Notes under the pieces: generated by a model | What the model was told of the DNA's origin: nothing | Databases searched by the model: none | The model's input: the letters and a program-made list of their open reading frames with translations, nothing else | NCBI GenBank assembly: GCA_963971285.1 | Contig: OZ020263.1 | Coordinates: forward strand, 5,952,001-6,016,000 | Reading direction: 5' to 3' | Source of the DNA: Astropecten irregularis | Lineage: Eukaryota > Echinodermata > Asteroidea > Paxillosida > Astropectinidae | Length of the DNA: 64,000 nt | Part shown: piece by piece, positions 18,855 to 30,160 of the stretch | How the letters are laid out: each line of letters starts with the position of its first letter | Position numbering within the stretch: the stretch's first letter is position 1 | Position numbers and translations under genes: made by a program

Positions 18855-19119
18855 TTAAGCGTTATTTTTTTGTCATTTGATAATTAGCATTTTATCGATT
18901 TACGTGTATTATTTCATTGTAGGTGTGACATTAAAAACAAATCCAACAATACCTCTACTATCGGACTTGACCTAAAGATTTGGGCTTTTGCTTAAATTGG
19001 AAATTATTTGCAAACTCCCACATTGTTTGCACACAGGTTTTGTGAAATATTATTTACAAAATAAGTTACCACTGCAATTTAGACTTGTAATGACTGTGCA
19101 TGTTCACAGTAGTACTAAC

Positions 19120-19323
19120 CTGAACACAATACATTTGCACTCCAAGTCCCATTCAGCAAGCATGTGACATTGACAGAGCTAGACAATGTATACCCAGGGT
19201 TACACTCTACGACACAGGTGCTACCAACTGGCAGCTGCTTGGTGATGGTCAGGTTCTTCTTATTGATAGTACAGGTGGATATGGAACCATTTGCTGGTGC
19301 TGGTAGTGGTGGACAGGTCACGG
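19120..19323 (-). CDS. Sushi (CCP) domain exon
   Basis: Minus-strand exon of 204 nt between an acceptor (CTATAG, 19329-19324) and a donor (G|GTTAGT, from 19119). Both junctions are phase 1, the usual arrangement for sushi modules. It encodes one complete domain starting TCPPLPAPANGS, with six Cys, VGSTCVVECNPGYTL and a C-terminal NGTWSANVLC. Sushi domains mediate protein contacts in complement-type and other extracellular proteins. The exon is closely related to the broken exon at 63399-63606. No neighbouring exon was found within several kb, so its parent gene is unclear: it could belong to the gene starting near 47.5 kb or be an isolated duplicate. Confidence 0.85.
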
Positions 19324-19346
19324 CTATAGAGAAATAAGAACCATAA

Positions 19347-19526
19347 ATTCATTAGATTCAATACGTTCCGACATTAACCAGCATCGGGCTGCATCCGACC
19401 GTCTGACACAGACGGCCTTCCAGCCGGGACATGCTGCATGCTGTGAGCACTCCGTTGGAGTGCTGAACGGCAGCACTAAGCTAGCTCTGGGTTGATGGCC
19501 ACTTTCCCTGAAGTCCGTCATTCCTC
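19347..19526. repeat. Repeat C, copy 2
   Basis: Same blocks as copy 1. Perfect hairpin CCGTCTGACACAGACGG (7-bp stem, 3-nt loop). It lies about 20 bp upstream of the sushi exon acceptor, in the intron. Confidence 0.75.
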
Positions 19527-21287
19527 TTCTCTTGGCGCCGTCATAATGTGAGGGAATACAGTAAATGGGAAATGAATGAGATTGTTTGAAATATCACAAC
19601 AGTATAAGTTTGACTGATATTTCATCTTAATTATGATGGAAATCAATTATAGTTTCTTAAATTCGTTGGTTTTCAAATTCTATAGTTCGTGGTTTGGAAA
19701 AAAAGTAAAATACCTACCTATACAGTAACCAGTATAGGTGATGTTATTGCTGGTATATAAACAGAACAAAAATAAATGAAAATTTTTCAGCTCTCAGTGG
19801 CTGATATAGAATCTAATCTATATCTAGCCACAGACTTATGCCAATATTTATATCAGTAAAATGGAGAACAGAACAAATGGGCACCCTTTAATCAAATTAT
19901 AACTGAATTAAGTGTATTTTAAAACCGTTTTTCACACCTTTGATTTGATTGTTTGCCATGAATTATGCCCTGTAATTTGAAAATAATTTCCACAAAAATC
20001 GTATGTTTTGTAAACGAAGAATTATAGGCCGTGCCCAAATTACCAGTCTGTATACGTCCCTCGATCAGTTGTCCATAGGCTTACCTTCTTCTTGATCTCA
20101 AACCGAGATTACAGACAATCACCGATAACTGCATGATTATCATCGTATCTCACATGAAAATTATTGAGGAAAACAACAAATTTATAGCGATTTTTCTATT
20201 GCAAATCGTCCGCGGATGGTAACTTCCAGTGAAGAATGTATGTGGGACACTATTGGCAGCCGATCGACAAAGGTGTTTCGCGTTTGCGGCGGCGGCTTCA
20301 AGTGGGGTGATAACTCTAACGGGCATTACTCGGAAAAAGACTTCACGGGCACGGCAAAAAAAGGGCACTAGACTAGCCTTGGGTAATTACGATATTTGAA
20401 TGCATACATCATTTGCTGGGGAAAACACGATACAAAAAAACATTGCAAAAAATATTGGCTGACACCTAACTTACAAGACAATTAAACATCTATATAAACG
20501 ACTTTTTTAAACCGGCTTATTTCAAATAAAATTTAAATGTCCCGGTCATTTTCGGCAAATGAGCGGCCAATTTCTTTTTCACGCATTCGTGTTGACGTGA
20601 TTTTGCCTCCTCGGTTGAAACCGTCACTCGATTTCACTGATGCATCCGTATTTATAAAGCATTGCATTCAATTCAATTCAGCTGTCGTTCAGTTTAACCA
20701 TGCAAAATCGGCATTTAAATAAGCAGAGTAACCGCAAACAACGAATTATACCAGATCATTACTTACGTTTTCGTTTTGAGACAACCAATTTCGCAAAATG
20801 AGCAAACAAATGCAAACCCCTTTATTGCAATGTATTGCAATGCTGTCGCATCTCATCATTCATTTTGAAATTAATAGCCCCTCCCTCCTCTGAGCAACCT
20901 CTCTCTTCGTCCGGATCTCAAATGCGACAATGCAACATAAGCAAACAAATGCATACACGTTTACACCTGTTTATTTCTTAATTGTATATCGTGTCATTTT
21001 CCCTAAATCATTCGAATGCATCAATCAGCCATCAACGTCAGCCATCGTTGTCGTCAGGTGCAGGGGACATCACATAAGTGGTTTCCATACAAGAAGTGAA
21101 CCATTTTATACCCTTTTTTTTCTTGCGGTACATTCATAATTTCAGACAGATTGCTAAATTTGCTGAACAATTCACAGAAATGCGTACCCCAAAACGAATT
21201 CGAATGACTAATCGCACGCTGCCATAAGCCATTGCGAATGATGTATAATATTTGATTTGCTTTATATTTGTTCAAACTGAAGGACCA
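19527..21287. other. No recognised gene
   Basis: AT-rich sequence with short ORFs in both strands that lack motifs. A donor-like AAG|GTAAGC on the minus strand near 20080 has no convincing coding sequence before it. Confidence 0.35.
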
Positions 21288-21480
21288 TGAATCAATCATC
21301 TTGTACAGCAGCATAGCCAGCAGCGTGCACCGGGCTACACTTGCCCGTCTGACCACGGCAGCCTTCCAGTCCGAACACGCTGCATGCTGCTATAGCCGTA
21401 TAGTCTTCCTAGTGCATGCCGTGCTTCACACTCGCTTACCACCCGTCCCTACCCACCGCTCTTCCCGTGGTTCAGCCCGT
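21288..21480. repeat. Repeat C, copy 3 (diverged)
   Basis: Carries related blocks in the same order: CAGCAGCGTGCACCGGGCT, CCGTCTGACCACGGCAGCC and CTTCCAGTCCGAACACGCTG. The hairpin is degraded. Confidence 0.55.
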
Positions 21481-22122
21481 CAATTAAGCTTTATCTACAC
21501 CAATTGATGTAGTTTTTACCCTGCTCTACGGCCCATAAATGCGGTTGATTTCATGGCTCATCCGTGGTTCCACGGCATACTGGGAGAATTCATCTTACCG
21601 TCTCGAACTCATGCCAGGGAAAAAAGAATGAAGAATTTCTAATAAGCGTATCTCGGAAACACGAAAATCAGTTTCAGATTATTGGGAATTAACGAAATAC
21701 TATTCTGTGCATGAACCATTGAATTAAAAGCCTTAATATTCAATATTTCTTAGGAAATACCATCAAGGCACAATGGATGTAGCTGTATTTCTGTCATATT
21801 AATGTTTACTAGAGTTATTGTCTTATTGCCATTAAGCCTTTGAGACAGATCATGCTACTAAGGAACGAAACGTCAGGCCCTCCTATCTCCAAGCATTTGA
21901 TATAATGGTCGTTATTTTGGTTGCTGAGAAGTTAGCAGCAATTTATGACTTGTATTTAATAGAGTGACATCTTCAATGGGCTGTTTATATTTTACAAGTT
22001 TCGTATCCAAAGATTATTCTCAACTGGAAAAGCTTTACATAAAACTTATACTAGATGTGGGTACTAGAATACTACAATGGGTACGGCTTGTCGCATTGAG
22101 CTAATATATTGCTATTAATCAG

Positions 22123-22413
22123 GGCCCAATTTCATGGAATCCGTTACCGTTAGCAACAATTCTTCGCTTACGGTAGCAGAATTTGTTTGGTTACGGTTAG
22201 CGTATTTCACGGAAGAGTTTCCTTTTTGTAACGGTAAGCAAGGAATTTGTGCAGAATGCATACGACAGCGTGTTAGCAGAAAATCATCACGGTTAGCCAA
22301 GAAATTCTTCGCTAACCGAGAGTCTTGCTTACGGATTCCATGAAATAGATTTTACGCGTAGCAGTACTCGTAAGCAGAAAAATAGGCTGTAACGGATTCC
22401 TTGAAATTGGGCC
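22123..22413. mobile_element. MITE with GGGCCCAATTTCAT-type terminal inverted repeats
   Basis: Left end GGCCCAATTTCATGGAATCC and right end GGATTCCTTGAAATTGGGCC are inverted repeats. They continue inward with GTTAC/GTAAC and subterminal CGGTTAGC/GCTAACCG motifs. The flanks are CAG on both sides (22120-22122, 22414-22416), a possible 3-bp target duplication. No coding capacity. Superfamily not certain. Confidence 0.8.
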
Positions 22414-22416
22414 CAG

Positions 22417-23425
22417 AGCAAACCGATCAGCCGATATTGAGGCCTTTGAAAATCAATCCAATAGATATGGGATTAAAGGTTACCTGTAATCGGGATGTAA
22501 GTGCTTTAAGATTATTCCTTAATGCATAATTAAGTGTCAGTCCGCGAGAAGACCATGCAAAATCTTGAAAAATCGACAAGGTGAGGGGTCAGCGAATTAA
22601 GTTCAAATCTTGGCCATTGGACCCCACATGGTATCATATCACATGATAGAGTAGCTCGATCTATAATCCCACAGTGACCGAGTACGAGGCATTTGAAATT
22701 TTCGGCAGAAAGTGTACTTTTTTACTGATTTGGGAGGGTCAATTGAAGATGTTTTGGGGGTAAAGTTACAACCATGGTTCTGCCCTGAAACATCATCGTT
22801 TATTGTCGAGTTATACATCAAAAGAAAGAACGTAATTTTCTCTACATGATGAAATAAAAATATATGCTGTATAAGCATTTATTACAGATATATAGGCGTT
22901 AGAAAAATAGGTATCAGCTTTACTATGAAAATAAGTCATGTACAAAGTAAGCTGTATCTCAATTAGTGCAGGGCTGACGGTCACCAAATTTGGACAAAAT
23001 GTAATTAAAATACTATTGTACAAGGGCAAAAAATAAAATTGTTGTCAGCTGTTTTCGATTTTTTTTTTGGCAGTCAAATATATGCAAAATTCTTAAATTT
23101 GAGATAAACGTACAATGAACAGTTTGAGTGTTATACATTTCATCATTTCACATTTTGGTTTAGATTCTGTTTTGACCTTGCAAAATATTTGCAATATAAT
23201 TAATAATTTAGTCTTTATGTATTGGGAAGGGTGGATCAACCCTTTGGTGCACACCCGTAAGTGAAGTTGGAGGAATGGATCAGACAGTGCAAGTGCCGCG
23301 CCCACATTGTCAAAGTTATTATCCATTTTCTACCTGGCACCGACAGAGGGCGCTATAAGAAACTGGGATTGTGTTGTGGCCATATAATTGTTTATATATA
23401 TACACTGTATCCATGGTTGTGGCGG
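22417..23425. other. No recognised gene
   Basis: Several 70-80 codon minus-strand ORFs here have no recognised motif or splice context. The sequence is AT-rich. Confidence 0.35.
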
Positions 23426-23967
23426 CCGGTGTAAAGGTTATATCTGTCCCCCCTCAAAACGTGTCCCCCCGGACAGATTCAGCCAGCTAAAAGTGTCCCC
23501 CCGCCGTGTTAATTATGTCCCCCTGAGTTTAACCTGTCCCCCTCCATGTAATTTGTGTCCCCCCTGGTTGTTCATGGATAATGTGATATCACTGATATTA
23601 CCGTGCTATTAAATGAATTAAAACATAATTAGATATGCATTCTGACTGCTTTTTTAACCATTGATTGAAATAAAATTCACGTGGGTGCACCTGAAGGTGA
23701 GAAAAGTCATGGCAACGACTGAGTCGTGTCTAGTCTCAAAGCGTGTATCCGTATAACCATAACGTATCGTGCGCTTTACCACGTGTACAGTGTACAGACA
23801 GTAGCAAACGGCCCATCATGCTCTTAACACACGATACGTGATTGCACATAAACAAAATCCTCGCATGCACTCGTTTTAATCACGAAGCCCACATGGTTTT
23901 GTCATAAGAGGTGCTTGGATGGCATGTGGGTAGAAAGGAAACCAGCGGAACTAACATGATTTATAAT

Positions 23968-24211
23968 AAGTCATTGAAAAGTGAACAAAGAAAATTTGAC
24001 TGGAGCGGGATTCGAACCGGCGACCTCCTGAACACCGTACAGGCGCTCTACCAACTGAGCCATCCAGCCCTATGTTGGTGGTGACCCCAATAGTCAACCA
24101 TCCTTGTTCGTTTGGCAGTCAGAAGCCATGAAACCACGCACACACCGCCACACCCCAGGGATCGTTTCAATGATACACGCAACAATGCTGCAACCTGGGA
24201 ACGGTACATGG
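23968..24211 (-). repeat. SINE B (tRNA-like), copy 1
   Basis: tRNA-like core at 24069-23998 on the minus strand, with box A TGGCTCAGTTGG, box B GGTTCGAATCC and a pairable 7-bp acceptor stem (one G-U). Base 33 of the anticodon loop is C rather than T and the T stem has a mismatch, so it is tRNA-derived rather than a working tRNA gene. It is flanked by a leader of about 140 bp and a tail of about 30 bp, both shared with the 28.0-kb copy. Confidence 0.8.
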
Positions 24212-24249
24212 GGGATCACTCATTGAGGATACGGCTTTTTAATTATTGT

Positions 24250-24613
24250 ATTCGTGAAATAACCACAAGGGAAACTGACTGAGTTATTTTAAGTCATTGA
24301 AAAGTGAACAAAGAAAAATTGACTGGAGCGGGATTCGAACCGGCGACCTCCTCAACACCGTACAGGCGCTCTACCAACTGAGCCATCCAGCCCTATGTTG
24401 GTGGTGACCCCAATAGTCAACCATCCTTGTTCGTTAGGATGGTTGACTATTGGGGTCACCACCAACATAGGGCTGGATGGCTCAGTTGGTAGAGCGCCTG
24501 TACGGTGTTCAGGAGGTCGCCAGTTCGAATCCCGCTCCAGTCAATTTTTCTTTGTTCACTTTTCAATGACTTAAAATAACTCAGTCAGTTTCCCTTGTGG
24601 TTATTTCACGAAT
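24250..24613. repeat. Near-perfect 364-bp palindrome of two SINE B copies
   Basis: Arms 24250-24426 and 24437-24613 (177 bp each) are reverse complements with only about two mismatches seen; the loop is TTGTTCGTTA (24427-24436). Each arm has a tRNA-like core: 24321-24392 (minus) and 24471-24542 (plus). The arms lack the SINE leader, so this is a partial SINE duplicated in inverted orientation. Confidence 0.95.
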
Positions 24614-24616
24614 AAA

Positions 24617-24655
24617 ATAATATAATATAATATAATATAATATGATTTATAATAG
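24617..24655. repeat. TATAA microsatellite
   Basis: About five to six TATAA pentamers, at the outer edge of the SINE palindrome. Confidence 0.85.
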
Positions 24656-25186
24656 TGAAAACAGCTAACTGACATTCCAACTGAGAAGAACAGGGGTGTT
24701 CCTCTGCCCCTATTTCTACCTCCATGCTTGTATTAAGCAGTCAGAAAATATCAATCAATTTATACAAAATCATGCCAGTGGAACGCTAGCAAACTAAAGA
24801 AGGAAACTGGATCAGGAGGGGAATGAAAAGAACTTTTAAAGAACAGCTTTATTCCGGTGGCAATACGCTGATCCCTTAGTTTGTATACTTTTATTGGGGG
24901 GCACAAACTGCGTATTTTCTGTGCTTATTGTTGCACATCATGAGATAATTTATCACGGGATTTTGACTTATTAAAATCAAGATGACGACAGCCCAGATAA
25001 TTTATCACGTGATGACGACATCTTAAAACCAAGATTACTTTAGTGTTTTAATTTATTAATGATGTCAAACAAAATGAAATTCAAGTCATGCCATACTATT
25101 CGTATTCATAAAAGTATGATTGGACCAATTAAAACGATGTTCAGTGCTTTTCCTAGCTAACTTTTGTCACCATTTTTATGCACTCG

Positions 25187-25442
25187 GGGCCTAATTTCAT
25201 ATGGCTCTTCGGAATAACCCTGAGCATAGAATTGACGCTTACACTCACAGAAAAATAAAAATGAATTAAAATTAAACTTTAAATCCTATTTTGTGGATTA
25301 GCAAGGAATTTTCAGTTGTATGACTATAGATGAAGTTCATATGTAACTAAGGATTTTCTGCATTCTCGGCTAGCATAAATTCAGCACTAGCCCTGTTAGT
25401 GTGTGAGTAGAATGGGGATCATTGCAGAGTCATGAAATAAGG
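25187..25442. mobile_element. MITE related to the GGGCCCAATTTCAT type
   Basis: The left end GGGGCCTAATTTCATATGGC and right end GAGTCATGAAATAAGGCCC are imperfect inverted repeats. It lies in the segment inserted into family G copy 1. No ORF. Confidence 0.6.
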
Positions 25443-26368
25443 CCCTGATTTAAATTCCCTATAAATTTATTAGTAAATTACATGCATTTGACTGTTGTCT
25501 ATAAACATTAAACAAAAATAATGTAAAATTGAAGTTTTGTGTATTCCTATTTCTTATGTGTACGTGTGAGACATAATTCAAACACTGTTATGTATTCCGT
25601 TTAATTCCAAGCTCAGAATTAATTTCCAGGCCTGAGGCTTAAGGCCCAAAACTTCTTCGACATATCAACAAGGGGAATCAGCAGTGAAAAATAAAATAGT
25701 CCGGTAGGCCTAATCAACATTTGTTTATGACCTCATATGTAATTTCCCAACACCATCATCAGCAGCAACGAGATATAACCATGAATCGAGATCGAGAGTA
25801 AAACTAATAAAGATTCATGCTAAACAACAAAATAGCTCTCTCCGATTACGCGAGTATCGTGGACTTGGGAGCTATGTTGCAGCATTTCAACCACGCGAAT
25901 AATGCGCGTAGTCCAACCAGTTACAATGTATTACAACAATGTACATTACTATACTATCCCAATAATTATACTATGGCCGATCACGCACAGCCGATCCGCG
26001 ATCCGTCCACGTATAGAAATCCACAGTTCATTATCTTTGACGTGATCTAAAAGAGCATTAAATTTCATCCTTCTACGCACCCTGCCTGAAAACAATTTAA
26101 AATGCACTTAACGTAGTCTGGGTGGTAGACTGGTTACGTATCACGAGGTGGGGGACCAATCTAACCGGGGGACACAATTATCCTTTGGAGGGGGACAGGT
26201 ATAATCTGAGGGGGACAGATTCATCCATGTAAACGTGTCCCCGCGGACAGCTGTATATGGCCACAACGGCGTAAATGTGTCCGCGCGGACTCGTTTAGAG
26301 GGTGGACAGAAATAACCTCTACACCGGCATGGATAACATGCCGTCTGTGCAGCTGCAGTGCGATTTTA

Positions 26369-26810
26369 AAGAGGATGTTCAACACATAACAAACCTCGCT
26401 TTATTTGTTAGAACTATAATCATTAAATTACTTGACATGAGAACAAAAATATTTATCTCACAGTGAACACAGAAAGAGAGTCTTTTTGATGGTTTTTCTC
26501 TCAAAATGCTCATCCGCAAGCTACCCAAAAAATTGAAACTGTCTGAATTTCGTCAATGGGGGCAGCAGACATTTAATGAAAAGGCTCCGTAATGTGACGT
26601 CATGAGCTTTTCATTTAATGAAAAGCTACCATTGACGAAATTCAGTTTTTCAGTTCAATTTTTGGGTAGCTTGCGGTTTGAGCATGTTGAGAGAAAAATC
26701 ATCAATAAGACAAGCTGTGAGATAAATATATTTGTTTCTTATGTCAAGTAATTTAATGATTATAGTTCTAACAAATAAAGCTAGGATTGTTGAGTGTTGA
26801 ATATCCTCTT
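26369..26810. mobile_element. Foldback MITE, about 440 bp
   Basis: The two halves are inverted copies. AAGAGGATGTTCAACAC on the left meets GTGTTGAATATCCTCTT on the right, and GCAAGCTACCCAAAAAATTG meets CAATTTTTGGGTAGCTTGC. The centre, near 26590, contains a perfect TGACGTCA (26595-26602). There is no ORF. The arms are diverged by several percent, so it is not recent. Confidence 0.85.
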
Positions 26811-26984
26811 GAAGGATTTCGAGCATTGTAAAGCCATCGAGTGCGGTGTCTATCGGTAGTATCCGCGTAATGTATGTTCAGTGATCCTTCGTCACTGTAC
26901 GAAAGATATACGTAGGCATTTGCAGTTAGTAGAAAGTGCCCGCCCGGGATTTTGCTGTAGAGTGAAAAATTATTCTTCTCCCAC

Positions 26985-28446
26985 GATGTGGATTGATAAT
27001 GGTCTATTTAAAGCATCATTAACACTTGTGTCAGCAGTTTTTGGTATACATTTACAGGAGCATGTTTTTAGCACTATCTAAGAAGAATTTAGCAAGTTTT
27101 GAGGAAAAAACGGGTGAAAGCTTCAAGTTTGAAACACATTGCACATGGAAATAACCTCTATCACCCAGCATAGGTTCAGATTATTTTGTTGCAGGGGCAA
27201 AGATAGTGGGGGATGGGTTGGGGGTGGGGGTGGTTGGGGTACACTCCAATATATATATTTCTGCACAATGCATTATACATATACTTGCTATATGAAAATA
27301 CGACCCAGGTAGAGGATCACACATCCCCCGTCTGAGGACATGTCTATACCACTGGTTTGTTGGTCCCCGACTCTCTGATGACGTGGAAAAAAATATTTAA
27401 AAGTATCCAGCAAAGGAACAGCATGTTTAAGTCGGCCCTACTTACAACAGAAAAATTGCCCGATTTGCACTTTTCAGTGTACACTGCAGATATGTCTATG
27501 ATTGCGATTCATCTCAAATTTGTTGCTGCGTCCCTCAAGCTTTTTAGTCTTTAGGTGGGTATTTAGGTTCTTTTAGGTTCTATCAGTGCAAATTTGTTTG
27601 GGGTAATTCCAGCTGGTATAGGTCATTATTCTGTAGGATTTCTTTCAAGACCCCCCCCCCCCCCCCCCAACCTTGCAAAGCAATATAGTCCTTTATTTTC
27701 AGAAAACAAATTACACACAAGGCACTTTAATAATTTAGAGGTGAGAAAATTGATTCCTTTGAAACTCTCTTCATTTATTATTAAAAAATATAAATGTAGG
27801 TGTACTGTTGCATACAAAAATAAAGAGAAAACCTTTCTGTTGCATGTTTCACAAGAATAGAAGTTTTGCAGAAATATTGTCAACATCATCAGTTGAAGAA
27901 ATCATGAAAAGACGAGGTAACAAGGGAAACCAGTGGCTGAAGTTCCCCGCTGAACTCTCTCCCCAAAAGGGAAAAAATCATTTAAAAAAGGAAAATTAAA
28001 TATATCCTCCATGTACCGTTCCCAGGTTGCAGCATTTCTGCGTGTATCAGTGAAACGATCCTTGGGGTATGGCGGTGTGTGCGTTGTTTCATGGCTTCTG
28101 ACTGCCAAACGAACAAAGATAATTGACTATTGGGGTCACCACCAATGTAGGGCTGGATGGCTCAGTTGGTAGACCGCCCATATGTTATTCAGGACTGGTC
28201 GCCGGTTCGAATCCCGCTCAAGTCAGTTCTTCTTTGTTCACTTTTCAATGACTTTAAATAAATAAATTCAGTCAGTTTCCCTTGTGGTTATTTGATTATT
28301 GAAAAATAAATGAGTTAAAATCAGGGATTATCAATCTCACTGATTATGTAAAGCATGTAAATCAAAACCTTTCTTTCCACCAATCCTACATGTACAGTAC
28401 ATGTATTATCATTTACTGCTCAATGTAATGAGTGATTCAAATTTCA
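26985..28446. repeat. Large inverted repeat 1, left arm
   Basis: Pairs with 29012-30160 in inverse orientation. Matching blocks include CATGGAAATAACC, GATCACACATCCCCCGTCTG, GTCCCCGACTCTCTGATGAC, a poly-C run (27649-27668), TTGCATGTTTCACAAGAATA and CACTGATTATGTAAAGCATG. The left arm is longer because it contains a SINE B insertion (28010-28296). ORFs in it are small and unrecognised. Confidence 0.9.
28010..28296 (+). repeat. SINE B, copy 4 with leader and tail
   Basis: The tRNA-like core at 28151-28225 keeps box B GGTTCGAATCC; its anticodon stem and D stem are diverged from the 24-kb copies. The leader, from CCATGTACCGTTCCCAGG, and the tail TTTGTTCACTTTTCAATGAC match the 24-kb copy. The corresponding place in the right arm lacks it, so it inserted after the inverted duplication, or was lost from one arm. 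Confidence 0.85.
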
Positions 28447-28452
28447 CAATTT

Positions 28453-28545
28453 TCGAATCCCACCTGAGCCAGCACGTAATTTTTGACGTGCACTCACAAG
28501 CACTGAATATACAGTCGGTGAAGGGCAAGCCTAATTTGCATATTA
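28453..28545 (+). repeat. SINE A, partial copy
   Basis: Starts within box B (CGAATCCCACCTGAG) and runs through the tail GGGCAAGCCTAATTTGCATA. It lies in the spacer of large inverted repeat 1. Confidence 0.8.
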
Positions 28546-28612
28546 TTGTTCTTGTTTCTCCCATGAGGTACATTTTGTTCTGGACATCTTTTTTTCCCAC
28601 GTTGAGTCATGC

Positions 28613-28914
28613 AAAAAGATTTATAAAAGATGGTGATGGTAGAAACATACCGTTACAATTTTTCTGCCTGAAATGTTATATTTATCCAGAAAAGAGTACA
28701 ATAAAAAGTGCCCACATTTTTGGGGGGATTTTTTAAAGATCAAAAATAAAAGAGAAAAGACATAAGAAATACTGTGGTTTTCTCACAAAGTGGGCATCGT
28801 ATCGGACTGATTTTCACAGATGACTGTTACTGCATCTTCCTTGATATTTTTGTCCATGAATCTGTATTTCTTAATTTGTCAAAAACCAAAGTATGATATT
28901 ATCCTTAACAATGT
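28613..28914 (-). mobile_element. Family T MITE, truncated
   Basis: Matches the inner part and one end (CCAAAGTATGATATTATCC, then TTAA at 28915-28918) of the TTAA MITE. The other terminal repeat is missing. It lies in the spacer of large inverted repeat 1. Confidence 0.8.
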
Positions 28915-29011
28915 GGCAAGTATGAAAACTGTTTGAAATGACAAGGATCTTTGCCAGTTACGGGAAAAAATAATTGCATTTTTTGGACAGTTATAGAAGA
29001 TTATTACTGGC

Positions 29012-30160
29012 TGAAATTTGAATCACTCATTACATTGAGCTGTAAATGATAGTACTGTACATGTATAATTGGTGGAAAGAAAGGTTTTGCTTTACATGCT
29101 TTACATAATCAGTGAGATTGATAATCCCTGATTGTAACTCATAATTTATTTATTTATTAATTTTTTTTTTTGAGAGAGAGTTCGGCCACTGGTCTCCCCT
29201 GTTACCTCGTCTTTTAAAGAACTGATGATTTTGACATTATTTCTTCAAACCTTCTATTTTTGTGAAACATGCAACATGAAGGTTTTCTCTTTATTTTGTA
29301 TGCAACAGTACACCTACATTTATATGGCTTTAAGATGATTGTGTAATATTCTTTTTTAAACAATAATTGAAGAGAGTTTAAAAGGAATCAATATTGTCAC
29401 CTCTAAATTATTAAAGTGCCTTGTGTGTAATTTTGTTTTCTGAAGATAAAGGACTATATTGCTTTACAAGGTTGGGGGGGGGGGGGGTCTTGAAAGAAAT
29501 CCAACATAATAATGACCTATACCAGCTGGAATTGCCCCAAACAATTTAATTTACACTGATAGAACCTAAAGGAACCAAAGACTAAAAATCTTAAGGGACG
29601 CAGTAATAAATTTGAGATGAATCGCAATCATAGAGATATCTGCAGAGTACACTGAAAAGTGCAAATCGGACAATTTTCTGTTGTTAGTAGGGCCGACTTG
29701 AACATGCTGTTCCTTTGCTGGATACTTTTAAATAATTTTTTCCACGTCATCAGAGAGTCGGGGACCAACAAACCAGTGGTATAGACATGTCCTCAGACGG
29801 GGGATGTGTGATCCTCTACCTGGGTCGTATTTTCATATAACACGTACACTGTATGTACAATGCATTGTGCACAAATATATATATTGCGAGTTCCCCCTCC
29901 CCCCACCTCCCACCAACCCACCAACCCCCCCCCCCCACTTTCTTTGCCCTTCCAACAAAATAATCTGAACCTATGCTGGGTGATAGAGGTTATTTCCATG
30001 TGCAATGTGTTTCAAACCTGAAGCTTTCACCCGTTTTTACCTGCAAACCTGCTAAATTCCTCTAAAATAGTGCTAAAAACATGCTCCTGTACATTTATAC
30101 CGAAAACTGCTGACAAAAATTTTATTGATGCATTCAATTGACCACTATAAGGACCTTCTT
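29012..30160. repeat. Large inverted repeat 1, right arm
   Basis: Inverse copy of 26985-28446 without the SINE B insertion. It has a G run (29475-29487) where the left arm has its C run. It is diverged from the left arm by substitutions and small indels. A 70-codon Gly-rich ORF at 29793-30005 is an artefact of low complexity. Confidence 0.9.

Larger units (their letters stand above)
23426..26327. mobile_element. GTCCCCC-motif TIR element (family G), copy 1, interrupted
   Basis: The left end reads CCGGTGTAAAGGTTATATCT and the right end is its near inverse, ending AACCTCTACACCGG. Both subterminal regions hold repeated TGTCCCCC motifs (six on the left in about 125 bp, inverse ones on the right), as expected for transposase binding sites. 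It aligns with the contiguous copy at 53236-54444, but bases 23893-25640 are absent there. That 1.75-kb segment is an insertion containing SINE B copies and a MITE. No transposase ORF is seen; a 77-codon ORF at 25817-26050 is not recognised. Confidence 0.8.

Noticed and set aside
20060..20100. Minus-strand donor-like AAG|GTAAGC as an exon end
   Set aside because: The sequence before it has stops in all sensible frames close by and no domain.
23998..24542. Functional tRNA genes
   Set aside because: The cores have box A and box B, but base 33 is C, the T stem has mismatches, and all copies share the same long non-tRNA flanks. They are SINE heads.
27626..27889. Gly- or Pro-run ORFs
   Set aside because: They arise from the poly-C/G run in the arm of large inverted repeat 1.
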